From: Reichenbachiella carrageenanivorans
Lineage (GTDB): Bacteria; Bacteroidota; Bacteroidia; Cytophagales; Cyclobacteriaceae
Assembly (NCBI RefSeq): GCF_025639805.1
Contig: NZ_CP106735.1
Span: forward strand, 4,621,501-4,685,500
Length of the DNA stretch: 64,000 bases
Direction: 5' to 3'
Below the pieces are notes generated by a model that made no database searches, had not been told where the DNA came from, and saw nothing but the letters and a program-made list of their open reading frames with translations. Made by a program: the position numbers and the translations under genes. The stretch's first letter is position 1. Each line of letters opens with the position of its first letter. This document shows, piece after piece, positions 42,101-50,499 of the stretch.

Positions 42101-43292
42101 CAATGTCTGAGGTTTTTCCAGTTTTGGTATCGAATACCTTACATGTATTTACATTGATCGTAAGCAATACCCTAGTAGAATCTAGTCCGATCATATTGAT
42201 AATCTGGCTCGATTTATTTTTATCGTCTTCCTCTTTTACTTTGAGGTTAGAATATTTGAAAATACGTTCATTCGTTCTGAATCGAAACAACCCTTGATTA
42301 TAACTCCCTATCCACCCTCCACTGGCCGTATTGATCACAATACAACTGATACGGGTAAACTCATCTTTGAAAGTATAATTGATCCATTCATAGTTATTGT
42401 TCAGCAGGCGATATGGACGTTCAATCATACTGATCACATTGTTGTGCCTTCTCATCCATAGACGACCTTCATTATCCATGCCTAGCTGTGCATAGCCCTG
42501 CCCTCCCAGTCTGGATTTGAGCAACGTAAACTTTGGCACTCCTCTATCAAAATCTACCGAGATCACATACAGTTCCCAGGTAGACAGCACATAGATGTAT
42601 CCTTCCTTACCATGCACCACATCCAAGCATCGTCTCACTTCATTGGGCAATACCCGTTCAAACGCTTTTTTCTGCGTATCAAAACTCATGAGACCTATAT
42701 TGGTCGTCATCAAAAAGTATCTATCCGTAAGTACATCGGCTCCGTGTATCTTGAGCCTAGCAAGATCTACTCCTTCAGGCATGTATTGTCCCACAAAATC
42801 ATAATTGTTTTTATTAAAAAGGAGTACGCCTTCAGATTCGGTAATACAGACTATAAATTGATTTGTTTGGTCGATTTGATTGATGATAGGACCAGCCAGT
42901 TTCACGTCCTTTTTACTATTGGAGTATAACTCCACAAACTTCTCTTTGTCGTAATCATATAACGTCAGTCCTTTTTCGGTTCCAATAAGGATATTGCCAT
43001 TCGAATCTTGAAGTAACGACTGAATGCGACTGCTCGTGAGCGAACCTATCTCACTATCAGCATAAAAAGTCTTAAACTCATAGCCATCGTAGATATTGAG
43101 TCCTTTGAACGTGCCCACCCATATGAGTCCATTGTGGTCTTCTATCACCGTTGTGACTCCAAAGTGCGACAGACCATCCTCTGTCGTCAGGTGCTTGGAT
43201 ATATCTATTTCTACGTCAGTACTTTGAGCCATAATCTGGCTCAATGCAGTGCATAAAAAAAACGATAACAGTATCAGTCTAAATCGACTCAT
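39186..43292 (-). CDS. Hybrid two-component system regulator (HTCS)
   Basis: A 1368-residue one-protein signalling system. Order: signal peptide (1-23), periplasmic two-component-regulator propeller repeats (about 30-720, e.g. EDHNGLIWVGTFKGLNIYDG, EEGNIWIATNQGINELN), Y_Y_Y domain (about 730-795), one membrane helix (about 803-825), HisKA with phospho-His in NISHEFRTPLTL (about 861), HATPase (NNLLNNAFKFT, DTGRGI, GSGIGLELSKMLV), receiver (phospho-Asp in IISDILMPEMNG, about 1166) and AraC-type HTH (about 1267-1368). Such proteins sense an oligosaccharide in the periplasm and switch on their PUL. It is divergent from the cycloisomerase gene and placed between the GH127/GH2 and sulfatase blocks, so a carrageenan oligosaccharide is the likely signal. 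Confidence 0.96.
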   Translation of the reverse strand: MSRFRLILLSFFLCTALSQIMAQSTDVEIDISKHLTTEDGLSHFGVTTVIEDHNGLIWVGTFKGLNIYDGYEFKTFYADSEIGSLTSSRIQSLLQDSNGNILIGTEKGLTLYDYDKEKFVELYSNSKKDVKLAGPIINQIDQTNQFIVCITESEGVLLFNKNNYDFVGQYMPEGVDLARLKIHGADVLTDRYFLMTTNIGLMSFDTQKKAFERVLPNEVRRCLDVVHGKEGYIYVLSTWELYVISVDFDRGVPKFTLLKSRLGGQGYAQLGMDNEGRLWMRRHNNVISMIERPYRLLNNNYEWINYTFKDEFTRISCIVINTASGGWIGSYNQGLFRFRTNERIFKYSNLKVKEEDDKNKSSQIINMIGLDSTRVLLTINVNTCKVFDTKTGKTSDIGPSEELDRFFTRVYKDTRNTIWLGSRSPGIYRQFQGKSTWELLSHPDIPQLEELTVRSFAEDRHGKFWIADFRGLHRLTIGSKGEIRAYESMHTFGDLTFSEALKINVIDADPLTDVIWIGTVNDGLIKVNYDNEKPLTEIVATNFIPDPSDENSFPGYYVTSIKRLPNQGLWMGTLEGGISKLIEDGEEPKFKSYKETDGLDDNDVMTFQCDEEGNIWIATNQGINELNIDTETFRNYTPEDGLVPASFEVNSVWLDNGLMVFGGNNGVCYFDPKEVPRETFLPKLLFGQLKIHNQLVSVDSKVGTHVVLTQPLNDTKKLELDYDQSSISLELISMHFSNTESHQIRYRLLPLNEKWFVSSSNNKLANFSLLPTGKYTFEAAVSNSKNEWSSPRRIQIIIHPPLWKTGWAYLLYVIVTGVIVFLIMRTLIRMSSLHHRLKVEQMEKDRVVEIDAARIKLFMNISHEFRTPLTLISGPIAVLKNMFKNNQDAFQHIDLVQRQSKKMLQLVEQVHDLRKGEQNLLKLHMQSFDFTDFISEVKHDFEELAQDSNKKLILKGEANQLFVIADKQKLEVVVNNLLNNAFKFTKEGDTICIAYGIREEGFYIEVSDTGRGIRAEDLAHLFERFYQTSKEDGFSVGSGIGLELSKMLVELHFGEIQVTSEYGKGANFFVSLPVKVSKEDAFRNKRMEEILANESHEDKQRVNQDKLDLSDLVVDESMSSVSIYYVEDNYDLRTFVEGVLSEYFNVTSFDNGKKCVEAMDSEWPDLIISDILMPEMNGLELCKHVKVDIRTSHIPVVLLTSRSTTDDKIEGLEMGADAYIVKPFEMRHLIATVQSILQNRQKIRERFKLGYPLSLEKKQYNQNDKIFIERIYRLMEDNLDNESMDLEAFSRELYMSRSQLFRKVKAITNHTPQELIRSYRLKKAAELLAAGVHTVQQVCYKTGFKNRAYFTKVFKEQFGVNPSKYTGS

Positions 43293-43634
43293 TTTTTTGT
43301 TGGTTTATATCATCGAGTGCCGAGAGGTCGAACCATCATCCTCAAAAATATACAGATCAAACGTCAAAAGTTGCAGTTTTTTTGACGTATCCATTTCATC
43401 GAGCACACAGTTAACACAGTACCGATGCTGGATAAAATTGGCGAATACACTAGCGATATGAGCACCGATCTTTGGCGATCAATCAACACCTGTTGCCATT
43501 GATGTAATTGGTCTTCTGACTACAACCAAATATTAAAAATCCATGAACTCGTATCTCCATGTACCCAAGCCTTTGGCCAAGAAGGAGAAGAGAGGCGTAA
43601 AGAAAAACCACACCTTTTACCATATCCATTCCAT
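43293..43634. other. Divergent region, HTCS / cycloisomerase
   Basis: A 342-bp non-coding region between two outward-facing genes. It contains a perfect inverted repeat at 43361-43388 and a TATTTTTG box for the HTCS on the minus strand (43343-43350; no well-spaced TTG). I found no consensus promoter for the cycloisomerase on the plus strand. Confidence 0.6.
43361..43388. promoter_or_regulatory. Inverted repeat upstream of the HTCS gene
   Basis: Perfect 9-bp arms ACGTCAAAA (43361-43369) and TTTTGACGT (43380-43388) with a 10-bp spacer, 69-96 bp upstream of the HTCS start. One helical turn between arms suits a dimeric regulator. It could serve either divergent gene. Confidence 0.5.
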
Positions 43635-44786
43635 ATGAAAATAATAAAAATAGAACCATATATCATCTGCCACCAACTTGACACACCTTTCCACTTCTCA
43701 CAATGGCAATATGACACTCGCAAAATATGCATCGTCAAAATCACTCTCGAAGATGGTACCTATGGCTGGGGAGAAGGCTATGGGCCTGCGAATGTAGTAA
43801 AGGCAGCCATCGAGTTTTTTGCTCCCTTTATCATGGGTAGAAATGCCCTCGAAAACGAAACCATCTGGCAGGAAATGTACTTACGATCTATGGACTATGC
43901 CCGTAGTGGGACTTTTACCGCTGGCATGAGTGCCATCGACGTGGCGCTCTGGGATCTGAAAGGCAAAATACTAAACCAACCCGTATCTGTGCTGCTAGGT
44001 GGTATAAAAAACCCATTGATAGAACCATACGCTACAGGTCTTTATTTCGAACGTGTGAAAAATCTAGAAAAGAAACTAGTAGACGAAGCGCTGTTTTATA
44101 AAGAACAAGGATTTAGATCTACTAAAATGAAAGTGGGACTAGGCATAGAACAAGACGTACAACTGGTCAGTGCCATTCGAAAAGCTATTGGTCCTGACAT
44201 GGGACTGATGATCGACTCAAATCATGCCTATTCCTACAAAGAAGCCTTGGAACTTTGTCATCAATTAGAGCCATTAGACATTGGATGGTTCGAAGAACCC
44301 GTATCTCCAGAAGACTACAAGGGATACAACCAGCTGAGAGCAAACACCTCGATACCTATAGCAGGTGGTGAGTGTGAGTATCTCAAGCATGGATTCAAAA
44401 GACTCCTCGAACAGGAATGTGTGGACATCGTACAGCCAGATATTTGTGCTGCAGGTGGGCTCACAGAAGCCAAAAGAATAGCCGTTTTGGCTCAGGCTCA
44501 TCACAAGGATGTAGTCCCACACACATGGGGTACTTGGATTGCGATCAGTGCCGCCGTGCATTTAGTAGCTAATCTAGACAAAAATCCAGGGCGAATGTAT
44601 GGCTCTAGGCCCACTATGGAACTAGACCGAACCGAAAATGCACTGCGAGATGAAGTGACTACACATCAAATAGAAATCATAGAAGGGCAATTGTTTGTAC
44701 CTACTAAACCTGGCTTGGGTGTAGAAGTATGTGAAGAGGCTTTAGCCAAATACATGATGGAGGAGCCTGTCGCTCTTCAGGCCTAA
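43635..44786 (+). CDS. dauB: 3,6-anhydrogalactonate cycloisomerase (enolase superfamily)
   Basis: A 383-residue mandelate racemase/enolase-superfamily enzyme. The layout matches galactarolactone/3,6-anhydrogalactonate cycloisomerases (Gci-like) closely: RLDTPF-type capping start (QLDTPFHFS), KMK lysines (K164, K166), metal ligands D194 (LMIDSNHAYS), E220 (WFEEP) and E246 (AGGECE), base H296 (VVPHTWGTW), and the late motif MYGSRPTMELDRTENALR. These enzymes open 3,6-anhydrogalactonate to 2-keto-3-deoxygalactonate. In carrageenan users this is step two of D-anhydrogalactose breakdown, named DauB in Zobellia. It is cytoplasmic, has no co-directional partner, and is divergent from the HTCS. A related sugar-acid dehydratase is the alternative. 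Confidence 0.85.
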   Translation: MKIIKIEPYIICHQLDTPFHFSQWQYDTRKICIVKITLEDGTYGWGEGYGPANVVKAAIEFFAPFIMGRNALENETIWQEMYLRSMDYARSGTFTAGMSAIDVALWDLKGKILNQPVSVLLGGIKNPLIEPYATGLYFERVKNLEKKLVDEALFYKEQGFRSTKMKVGLGIEQDVQLVSAIRKAIGPDMGLMIDSNHAYSYKEALELCHQLEPLDIGWFEEPVSPEDYKGYNQLRANTSIPIAGGECEYLKHGFKRLLEQECVDIVQPDICAAGGLTEAKRIAVLAQAHHKDVVPHTWGTWIAISAAVHLVANLDKNPGRMYGSRPTMELDRTENALRDEVTTHQIEIIEGQLFVPTKPGLGVEVCEEALAKYMMEEPVALQA

Positions 44787-44822
44787 CAAATAAAATAGTA
44801 CACCCTGCTCTTTATTGGGTTA

Positions 44823-44856
44823 TTTTTCCTTTTGCCCCTGCGGGGGAAAGGAAAAA
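44823..44856. terminator. GC-rich hairpin after the cycloisomerase
   Basis: Arms TTTTTCCTTTTGCCCC (44823-44838) and GGGGAAAGGAAAAA (44843-44856) form an imperfect long stem with a 4-nt loop, about 37 bp after the stop codon. T runs lie within the stem rather than after it, so efficiency is uncertain. Confidence 0.55.
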
Positions 44857-45064
44857 CCTGATCCTCCACATATACATGTCGCCAATAGTACCGCCTTTTT
44901 TTTTGTAAAAGAATGAAACACTTCCGCAGTAAATCATAACGACTACTTAGGCCTCATCATTTCTAAGAGAGGTGGCCCTAGCAAAGCCCTAAATGCTAAA
45001 AACATGTACGAGTTTTCAAAAAAAAGAATCATCAACACTATAGCAGTCTTCGAATAGTATCGCT

Positions 45065-46882
45065 CTAGTTCGCGATTATTACTTTACGAAAAAACACTTC
45101 ATCAACCTGATCTATTTTGACCGTATAGTGTCCATGCTTAATGTCTGCACCTAAGTCTAGCCTACCTACTCCTTCTATCATGGGAAGTACTTTTTGATAA
45201 CGTACCATTTGTCCAGATATGTCATATACACTCACTGTAATGGCTGCTGATTTATTGGTTACTTTAATAGTTAGCCATCTTTGTGTAGGATTAGGATATA
45301 AGATCGCTCTATCTTCCATTTCCTGAAAGGGAGTTCCTAAAATTTCTCCTCCATTGTTTTCCTCCTCTATATTTCCATCATTGTCATCGACGACTAAAGA
45401 CCCAAAACAGAGATCTACTGTTACCGTCTCTTTAGGTTTCAAGGCGATAGGCTCTCCAAAAGTATAGTCAAACCGAGGCATTCCATTGGCAGTCCAAGAA
45501 TCAGATGCGGCCTGCGCATGAAACCACAAAGGCTCTACGTGACTGTCGCTCCATTTTTTTGTCTCTGCGATTAGGGTATCCATCAGCTTAGGGTACTGAC
45601 TGCTTAGGTCTGTTTTCTCCGAAATGTCCTGATCGATATTATATAACTTCCACGACTGGGTATTGAACCTGTGCAGTTTCCACGGTCCTCTTCGTGCTCC
45701 CACCTCATTAGCTGATCCGTTGTGCCTGAGTGCGAAAATCGGCTCGGTAGGTCTAGGGTCTCGATCTGCTAAGATATCTTCCCAGATGTCTTTGCCATCT
45801 ATGAGTTGGTCGTCGGCTATACAGCCTTTGCTCAAATGTGCGAAAGTAGGATACAGGTCTAACGCTGATACTGGATGCGCATATTTCTCTCCTGCCGATA
45901 TCGCGTTGGGCCAGTGCATAAACATAGGCACTCGAAAACCACCTTCCAGCGTATTCCCTTTTGCACCAGATAGTGGCGTATTGGTAGCTCCTTTATCTAC
46001 TCGCCCACCATTGTCACTCATGAATACAATCAATGTATTGTCATACTGATCATTTTCTTTCAAGGCAGCCACCATCTCACCCACTCCTCTATCCACGGCA
46101 TACACCATGGCGGCATAGGTTTTTCTATCTGCATCCGCAATGTCGGCAATCACATCTACGGCCATGTCCTCAGTCTTAGCCCGCAAAGGGGTATGAGGGG
46201 CATTGTAAGACATGAATAAGAAAAATGGTTTATCATCATTGGCGGCCTCTTGAATAAATTTCACTCCATGATTGGAGAGTTCATCTGTCAGATATTCATC
46301 GTCGTCCACTACAGTGGTACCATTGTGTTCTAGCGGTTGCAGGTAGCTCCAATTGCTCGAAGCTGCTTCTGCTTTGTAATAGTCTGGGAAGTACTCGTGC
46401 CCTCCTCCCAAAAATCCATAAAAATCATCAAAACCTCGTTGGTTTGGATGATACTGAGGCTCAGTACCTAAATGCCACTTGCCTACCAAACCTGTGTAAT
46501 ACCCCGCCTCTTGGAGCATAGTACCCAAAAGTCTTTCACTGACAGGAATACCCAGCTCACTGCCCGTGCCTGATTCGGGCAGGTTGTACTGCCCGCCAAA
46601 GGTGTGCGCATATCTACCAGTGAGCAAGCCCATTCGACTAGGACCACAAAAGGGATGCACAGAATACGCAGACGAAAAAATAGTACCTCCTTCGGCCAAC
46701 TTGTCAAGTTCAGGTGTGGGGATATCTGTAGCTCCATTGAATCCTACATCTCCATATCCCAAATCATCCAATAAGATGACTATAATATTGGGACGCGTAT
46801 CGTCGGCTCCAAAGGCTAAATTTTGACAAGACAAAACTAATGTCAATACAGTAGTCAGGTATTGAAGTAAGTATTTATTCAT
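45065..46882 (-). CDS. S1-family sulfatase with T9SS tail
   Basis: A 605-residue type I sulfatase. A signal peptide cleaved near AFGA replaces the lipobox seen in the other five. The formylglycine motif is C-G-P-S-R at Cys79 (HPFCGPSRMGLLTGRYAHT). Other family segments: VILLDDLGYGDVGFNG, LVGKWHLGTEPQYHPNQRGF, VFMSDNGGRVDKGATNTPLS. After residue 510 come an acidic linker and a T9SS type A tail (LYPNPTQRWLTI ... FFRKVIIAN), so it is exported across the outer membrane and can act on whole polymer. It is a close paralogue of the next sulfatase. The S1_19 subfamily, which holds carrageenan 4-O-sulfatases, is a plausible home, not verified. Confidence 0.93.
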   Translation of the reverse strand: MNKYLLQYLTTVLTLVLSCQNLAFGADDTRPNIIVILLDDLGYGDVGFNGATDIPTPELDKLAEGGTIFSSAYSVHPFCGPSRMGLLTGRYAHTFGGQYNLPESGTGSELGIPVSERLLGTMLQEAGYYTGLVGKWHLGTEPQYHPNQRGFDDFYGFLGGGHEYFPDYYKAEAASSNWSYLQPLEHNGTTVVDDDEYLTDELSNHGVKFIQEAANDDKPFFLFMSYNAPHTPLRAKTEDMAVDVIADIADADRKTYAAMVYAVDRGVGEMVAALKENDQYDNTLIVFMSDNGGRVDKGATNTPLSGAKGNTLEGGFRVPMFMHWPNAISAGEKYAHPVSALDLYPTFAHLSKGCIADDQLIDGKDIWEDILADRDPRPTEPIFALRHNGSANEVGARRGPWKLHRFNTQSWKLYNIDQDISEKTDLSSQYPKLMDTLIAETKKWSDSHVEPLWFHAQAASDSWTANGMPRFDYTFGEPIALKPKETVTVDLCFGSLVVDDNDGNIEEENNGGEILGTPFQEMEDRAILYPNPTQRWLTIKVTNKSAAITVSVYDISGQMVRYQKVLPMIEGVGRLDLGADIKHGHYTVKIDQVDEVFFRKVIIAN

Positions 46883-46951
46883 ACAATAAGTGTTTTAAAA
46901 TTGGTGTAAAGTCCAGCACCGGTGAGGATGATTGCCCTAAGAAAGTCGAAG

Positions 46952-48388
46952 CTACTGGTCTATATCGAATACTCCGTTGAACTTGGCCATGTCCTTTTCT
47001 ACCCAATCTTCTCTAAGAGATTCGGGATCGAACCAACGAGGCTCTGCATGCTCTTCGCTCCATTTTTTAGCTCGAAGTACCAAGTCTTGTACCTTATCTG
47101 GGTAGGTCTCGCTCAAGTCATTTTGCTCAGCCATATCGGTGTCTACATTATAGAGCTGCCAAGGTTTATTGTCTTGCTTTAGCACCTTCCATTCATTCAT
47201 TCTGGCACCTACATCGCTATAGCCTGGCCAATGCCTCATGGCAAAAATCATTTGTCCGTCTCTTGGGTTTTTTCCTGCGAGGAAATCTTCCCAAATATTT
47301 ACACCATCTAGCTGCTTGCCTGCAGGTAGCTTAGCGCCTCCCAACCCAGCGAATGTAGGATAGAAATCGATCGCAGTGACTGGATAGGCATACTTTTGCC
47401 CCGCAGGTACGTGATCAGGCCAGTGAAAAAACATAGGCACTCGATACCCCCCTTCACTTATACTGCCTTTTCCGTTTTGAAGGGGGTAGTTGTTGGCTCC
47501 GAGCACTACTTTGCCTCCATTGTCGCTTAGAAAAACGATCAGTGTATTGTCGTATTCGCCAGTTGCTTTGAGTGATTCCACCAATTTGCTCACCCCTCGA
47601 TCTACAGCATACACCATAGCCGCATATTTTTTTCTTTTGGGATCCTCGATGTGATCAAACATAGCAAGATCTTCTTCTTTAGCCTGCAACGGCGAATGCG
47701 GTGCATTGTAGGCTAGGTACAAGAAAAATGGCTGATTCTTCTGGGCTGCATCTTCTACAAACCTTACCGCTTCTCTGGAAAGAGCATCTGTGATGTATTC
47801 GGTTTCTTTTACTTGCTCGCCGTTATGTTCTAGAGGCTGGAGATAGTCGTGTATCACTGCTCTGCCAGCTTCCTTTTGCTTTTGGTACTTGGCCTGATAG
47901 ACCGCTGGAAAATACTCATGACCTCCACCTAAGAAGCCATAAAAATCGTCGAACCCTCTCTGGTTAGGATGAAATGCGGCACCACCACCCAAATGCCATT
48001 TGCCAATGGCGCCTGTGTAATAACCCGCCGATTGTAGCATCTTGCTCATGAAAGTCTCCGTAACCGGAATGCCATAACCAGGACGATCCCCACTATTGGC
48101 GGGAATATTGAACTGTGCTCCATACTCATGAGGATACCTTCCTGTCATTAGTCCAGCACGGCTCGGCCCACAGAATGGATGAGCCACATAGCCCGATGTG
48201 AAAATCGTACCTCCAGCTGCCAGCTGATCCAAAGTAGGTGTGGTAATATCTGGCGAACCATTAAAGCCTACATCGGCATAACCCAAGTCGTCGCAAATCA
48301 CCACTACGATATTCGGTTGCTTCGCTTGTTCATTGGCGCAGCCTACCAGCAGACTGCATATCATACTTGCGATAAATAATCTTTTCAT
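46952..48388 (-). CDS. S1-family sulfatase lipoprotein, paralogue of the T9SS form
   Basis: A 478-residue sulfatase with lipobox LVGC (Cys17). The formylglycine motif is C-G-P-S-R at Cys73 (HPFCGPSRAGLMTGRYPHE). It shares long segments with the T9SS-tailed sulfatase downstream: DDLGYADVGFNGSPDITTPT, GKWHLGGGAAFHPNQRGFDD, GFLGGGHEYFP, FLSDNGGKVVLGANNYPL, and a late AEPRWFDPESL. It lacks the linker and sorting tail, so the pair probably splits one chemistry between the cell surface or medium and the periplasm. It starts 10 bp after the preceding sulfatase gene, in one transcript. Confidence 0.93.
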   Translation of the reverse strand: MKRLFIASMICSLLVGCANEQAKQPNIVVVICDDLGYADVGFNGSPDITTPTLDQLAAGGTIFTSGYVAHPFCGPSRAGLMTGRYPHEYGAQFNIPANSGDRPGYGIPVTETFMSKMLQSAGYYTGAIGKWHLGGGAAFHPNQRGFDDFYGFLGGGHEYFPAVYQAKYQKQKEAGRAVIHDYLQPLEHNGEQVKETEYITDALSREAVRFVEDAAQKNQPFFLYLAYNAPHSPLQAKEEDLAMFDHIEDPKRKKYAAMVYAVDRGVSKLVESLKATGEYDNTLIVFLSDNGGKVVLGANNYPLQNGKGSISEGGYRVPMFFHWPDHVPAGQKYAYPVTAIDFYPTFAGLGGAKLPAGKQLDGVNIWEDFLAGKNPRDGQMIFAMRHWPGYSDVGARMNEWKVLKQDNKPWQLYNVDTDMAEQNDLSETYPDKVQDLVLRAKKWSEEHAEPRWFDPESLREDWVEKDMAKFNGVFDIDQ

Positions 48389-48398
48389 ATCTAAATAA

Positions 48399-50042
48399 TT
48401 AATTGCTGAGATCAGCCAAACTTCCTTCCCATCCCTTGTCTAGTTGCGCTAGCAATTGCGCTACTAATTCGGGGTTCTCCCCTGCTATATTTACCGTCTC
48501 GTCTGGATCTTTTACATGATCGTATAGCTCCACAAAAATTGGGGCTTTGGCCAAATCCGTTCTATCTTTCCAGGCTACAAGCCTGTAATTTTCTGTGCGC
48601 ATGGCATATCCCATCAGGTCATTTTCAAATAGCAATCTGTCCCACTTATCTTGTTGCTGCTCCATGATTCGCGCTTCTACTTTTTCGATCATTGGCCCAA
48701 AATAGGTTTCTCTCATGCCTTGAGACAGTGGATTGGCAGCCCACTCACGCAACGCTGGTGTCGGAAACTGACTAAACACTGCCTTTTTCCAATCTTTGTC
48801 AGGCTGCTGCAGCAATGGAGCAAAACTCTGCCCTTCCAGATGCTCTGGCAGGTCTAGCCCAGCGAGCTCGGACAAGGTCGGATACATATCTACGAGCTCT
48901 ACCAGTGCCTCTGTTTGCTTACCTCTATTTTTTTTATCCATGTCAGGCGTCCAGATGATCATAGGTACACGTGTACCCAACTCATAATTGGTCGCTTTGC
49001 CCCAGATACCCATATCGCCTAGGTGCCAGCCGTGGTCGCTCCATACGATGATGATGGTATTGTCTCTCACACCAGCTTCTTCTAATGCATCGATCATCAT
49101 ACCGATCTGTGCATCCACATAACTCACACAGGCTAGATAAGCGTGCTTGAGCGTACGTGCCAGTACGGTATCTATTGGTTCTTCTTTCGGTATGCCATAG
49201 CGCACCCGTAGTTCGAAGGAGGGGTGTAGCCCCATTTCGGCACCGCCTATTGGTCCTTCCTGTTGGGTGGCCAATGGTATTTTTTCGGGATCATACATGT
49301 CCCAATATTTTTTCGGTGCTGTCCAGTTGAGATGTGGTTTTTTAAACCCTAACCCAAGAAAAAACGGCTTCCCATCGTCTTTGGCTACCATGTCTTTGAG
49401 CGTGGCTATGGCCAATTGCGTATTGTATCCATCTTCGTATGACACATCCGACACATCTGCATTTTCGTACGCTGGGCCATTGCCCAATCCTCGTTTGGCA
49501 GCATCACCATACTTTTCGATCATCGCTGCTTTATTCTTTTTGAAAATTTCCTGATTCTCTTTTAGGGCATAGCCTCCTGGGAATCTTGGTGGCCGGTATT
49601 CGCATTTGTCTCTGGCAGGTTCTCTACTCCACGACAACTCTTCGTCCGAATATTCGGCATGATATATTTTGCCACAGTACACGGTCTCATAGCCATTGTT
49701 TCGGAAGTGCTGAGGCAGGGTGACTATATCTGGATTGAGGTCTCTGAAATAAGTGTAGTTTTCAATTACGCCAATGGTCTCAGGTCTAGCTCCGGTCATT
49801 AGACTGGCTCTAGACGGGCTGCAAATGGCCTGCTGACAATACGCCCGGTTGAACTGCAAACCTTGGCTCGCCAACTCATCTAAATTAGGCGAAAGCGCAA
49901 TCCTGGAACCATACGAACCCAACTCGGGACGAAGGTCATCTATGGCTATAAATAAAATATTAGGTTGCTGTCTTTCGACGGGAGCGGAGGCACATCCATA
50001 CATGGCCCACCCTATGGTAATAAGTATAAATAATCTTTTCAT
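48399..50042 (-). CDS. S1-family sulfatase lipoprotein, iduronate-2-sulfatase-like
   Basis: A 547-residue sulfatase with lipobox MYGC (Cys17). The formylglycine motif is C-S-P-S-R at Cys74 (QAICSPSRASLMTGARPET). The regions FIAIDDLRPELGSYG, GLGFKKPHLNWTAPKKYWDM (one segment), IVWSDHGWHLGDMGIWGKAT and ELYDHVKDPDETVNIAG follow the iduronate-2-sulfatase-like pattern (S1_7 type). Members in marine PULs act on galactan or uronan 2-O- or other sulfates. It opens a three-sulfatase transcript and has a 457-bp upstream region with an inverted repeat. Position specificity is unknown. Confidence 0.92.
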   Translation of the reverse strand: MKRLFILITIGWAMYGCASAPVERQQPNILFIAIDDLRPELGSYGSRIALSPNLDELASQGLQFNRAYCQQAICSPSRASLMTGARPETIGVIENYTYFRDLNPDIVTLPQHFRNNGYETVYCGKIYHAEYSDEELSWSREPARDKCEYRPPRFPGGYALKENQEIFKKNKAAMIEKYGDAAKRGLGNGPAYENADVSDVSYEDGYNTQLAIATLKDMVAKDDGKPFFLGLGFKKPHLNWTAPKKYWDMYDPEKIPLATQQEGPIGGAEMGLHPSFELRVRYGIPKEEPIDTVLARTLKHAYLACVSYVDAQIGMMIDALEEAGVRDNTIIIVWSDHGWHLGDMGIWGKATNYELGTRVPMIIWTPDMDKKNRGKQTEALVELVDMYPTLSELAGLDLPEHLEGQSFAPLLQQPDKDWKKAVFSQFPTPALREWAANPLSQGMRETYFGPMIEKVEARIMEQQQDKWDRLLFENDLMGYAMRTENYRLVAWKDRTDLAKAPIFVELYDHVKDPDETVNIAGENPELVAQLLAQLDKGWEGSLADLSN

Positions 50043-50499
50043 ATCATTAATATTCGTAAGAAAGGGTGGTCTTCATTGCGCAGAGCTTCTTCTTCTAACC
50101 TTACCTCATACGCTACAAAAGAAATACATCTCTCACGATTTAATCATTAATAAATTACCCGTCACTTCCCCATTCTTATCCCTTATCTCTTGTATGTGTA
50201 TTGAAGATAATGACCTAACACCACTTTTTGATCATGTTTTCGAACAACAATATATGCTTGGCCTGTTGCAAAATCTATCCTAAAAACGAGTAAAAAGACA
50301 GGGGCTGCAACAGGCTTCGCATGATGTGATTTAATCAAACTGTCCTTCCTGTTGTTGTGGCTATATCAGCTTGTTTGACTAATTCATATCAAATACTTTC
50401 GTTATGAATTTATACACCGTGTAAAGGTGGATGAGTGACTGGAAAAATGATGATCATTACTTAGCCAAAACCTTCACTATTTTACCCAGATGGGAGCAT
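50043..50499. other. Upstream region of the three-sulfatase operon
   Basis: A 457-bp stretch without a credible gene, lying between the sulfatase operon start and the end of the collapsed HTCS gene. A plus-strand frame extending into it from 49849 is antisense to the sulfatase. It contains an inverted repeat at 50261-50315. No clear TAnnTTTG promoter was found. Confidence 0.55.
50261..50315. repeat. Inverted repeat upstream of the sulfatase operon
   Basis: Perfect 10-bp arms GCCTGTTGCA (50261-50270) and TGCAACAGGC (50306-50315) with a 35-bp spacer, 219-273 bp before the sulfatase start codon and 185 bp after the preceding gene. It may be an operator pair or a hairpin ending the transcript of the upstream gene. 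Confidence 0.5.

Noticed and set aside
49849..50283. 144-residue plus-strand reading frame reaching into the intergenic region
   Set aside because: Most of it is antisense to the sulfatase gene, with no signal peptide, domain or start context.
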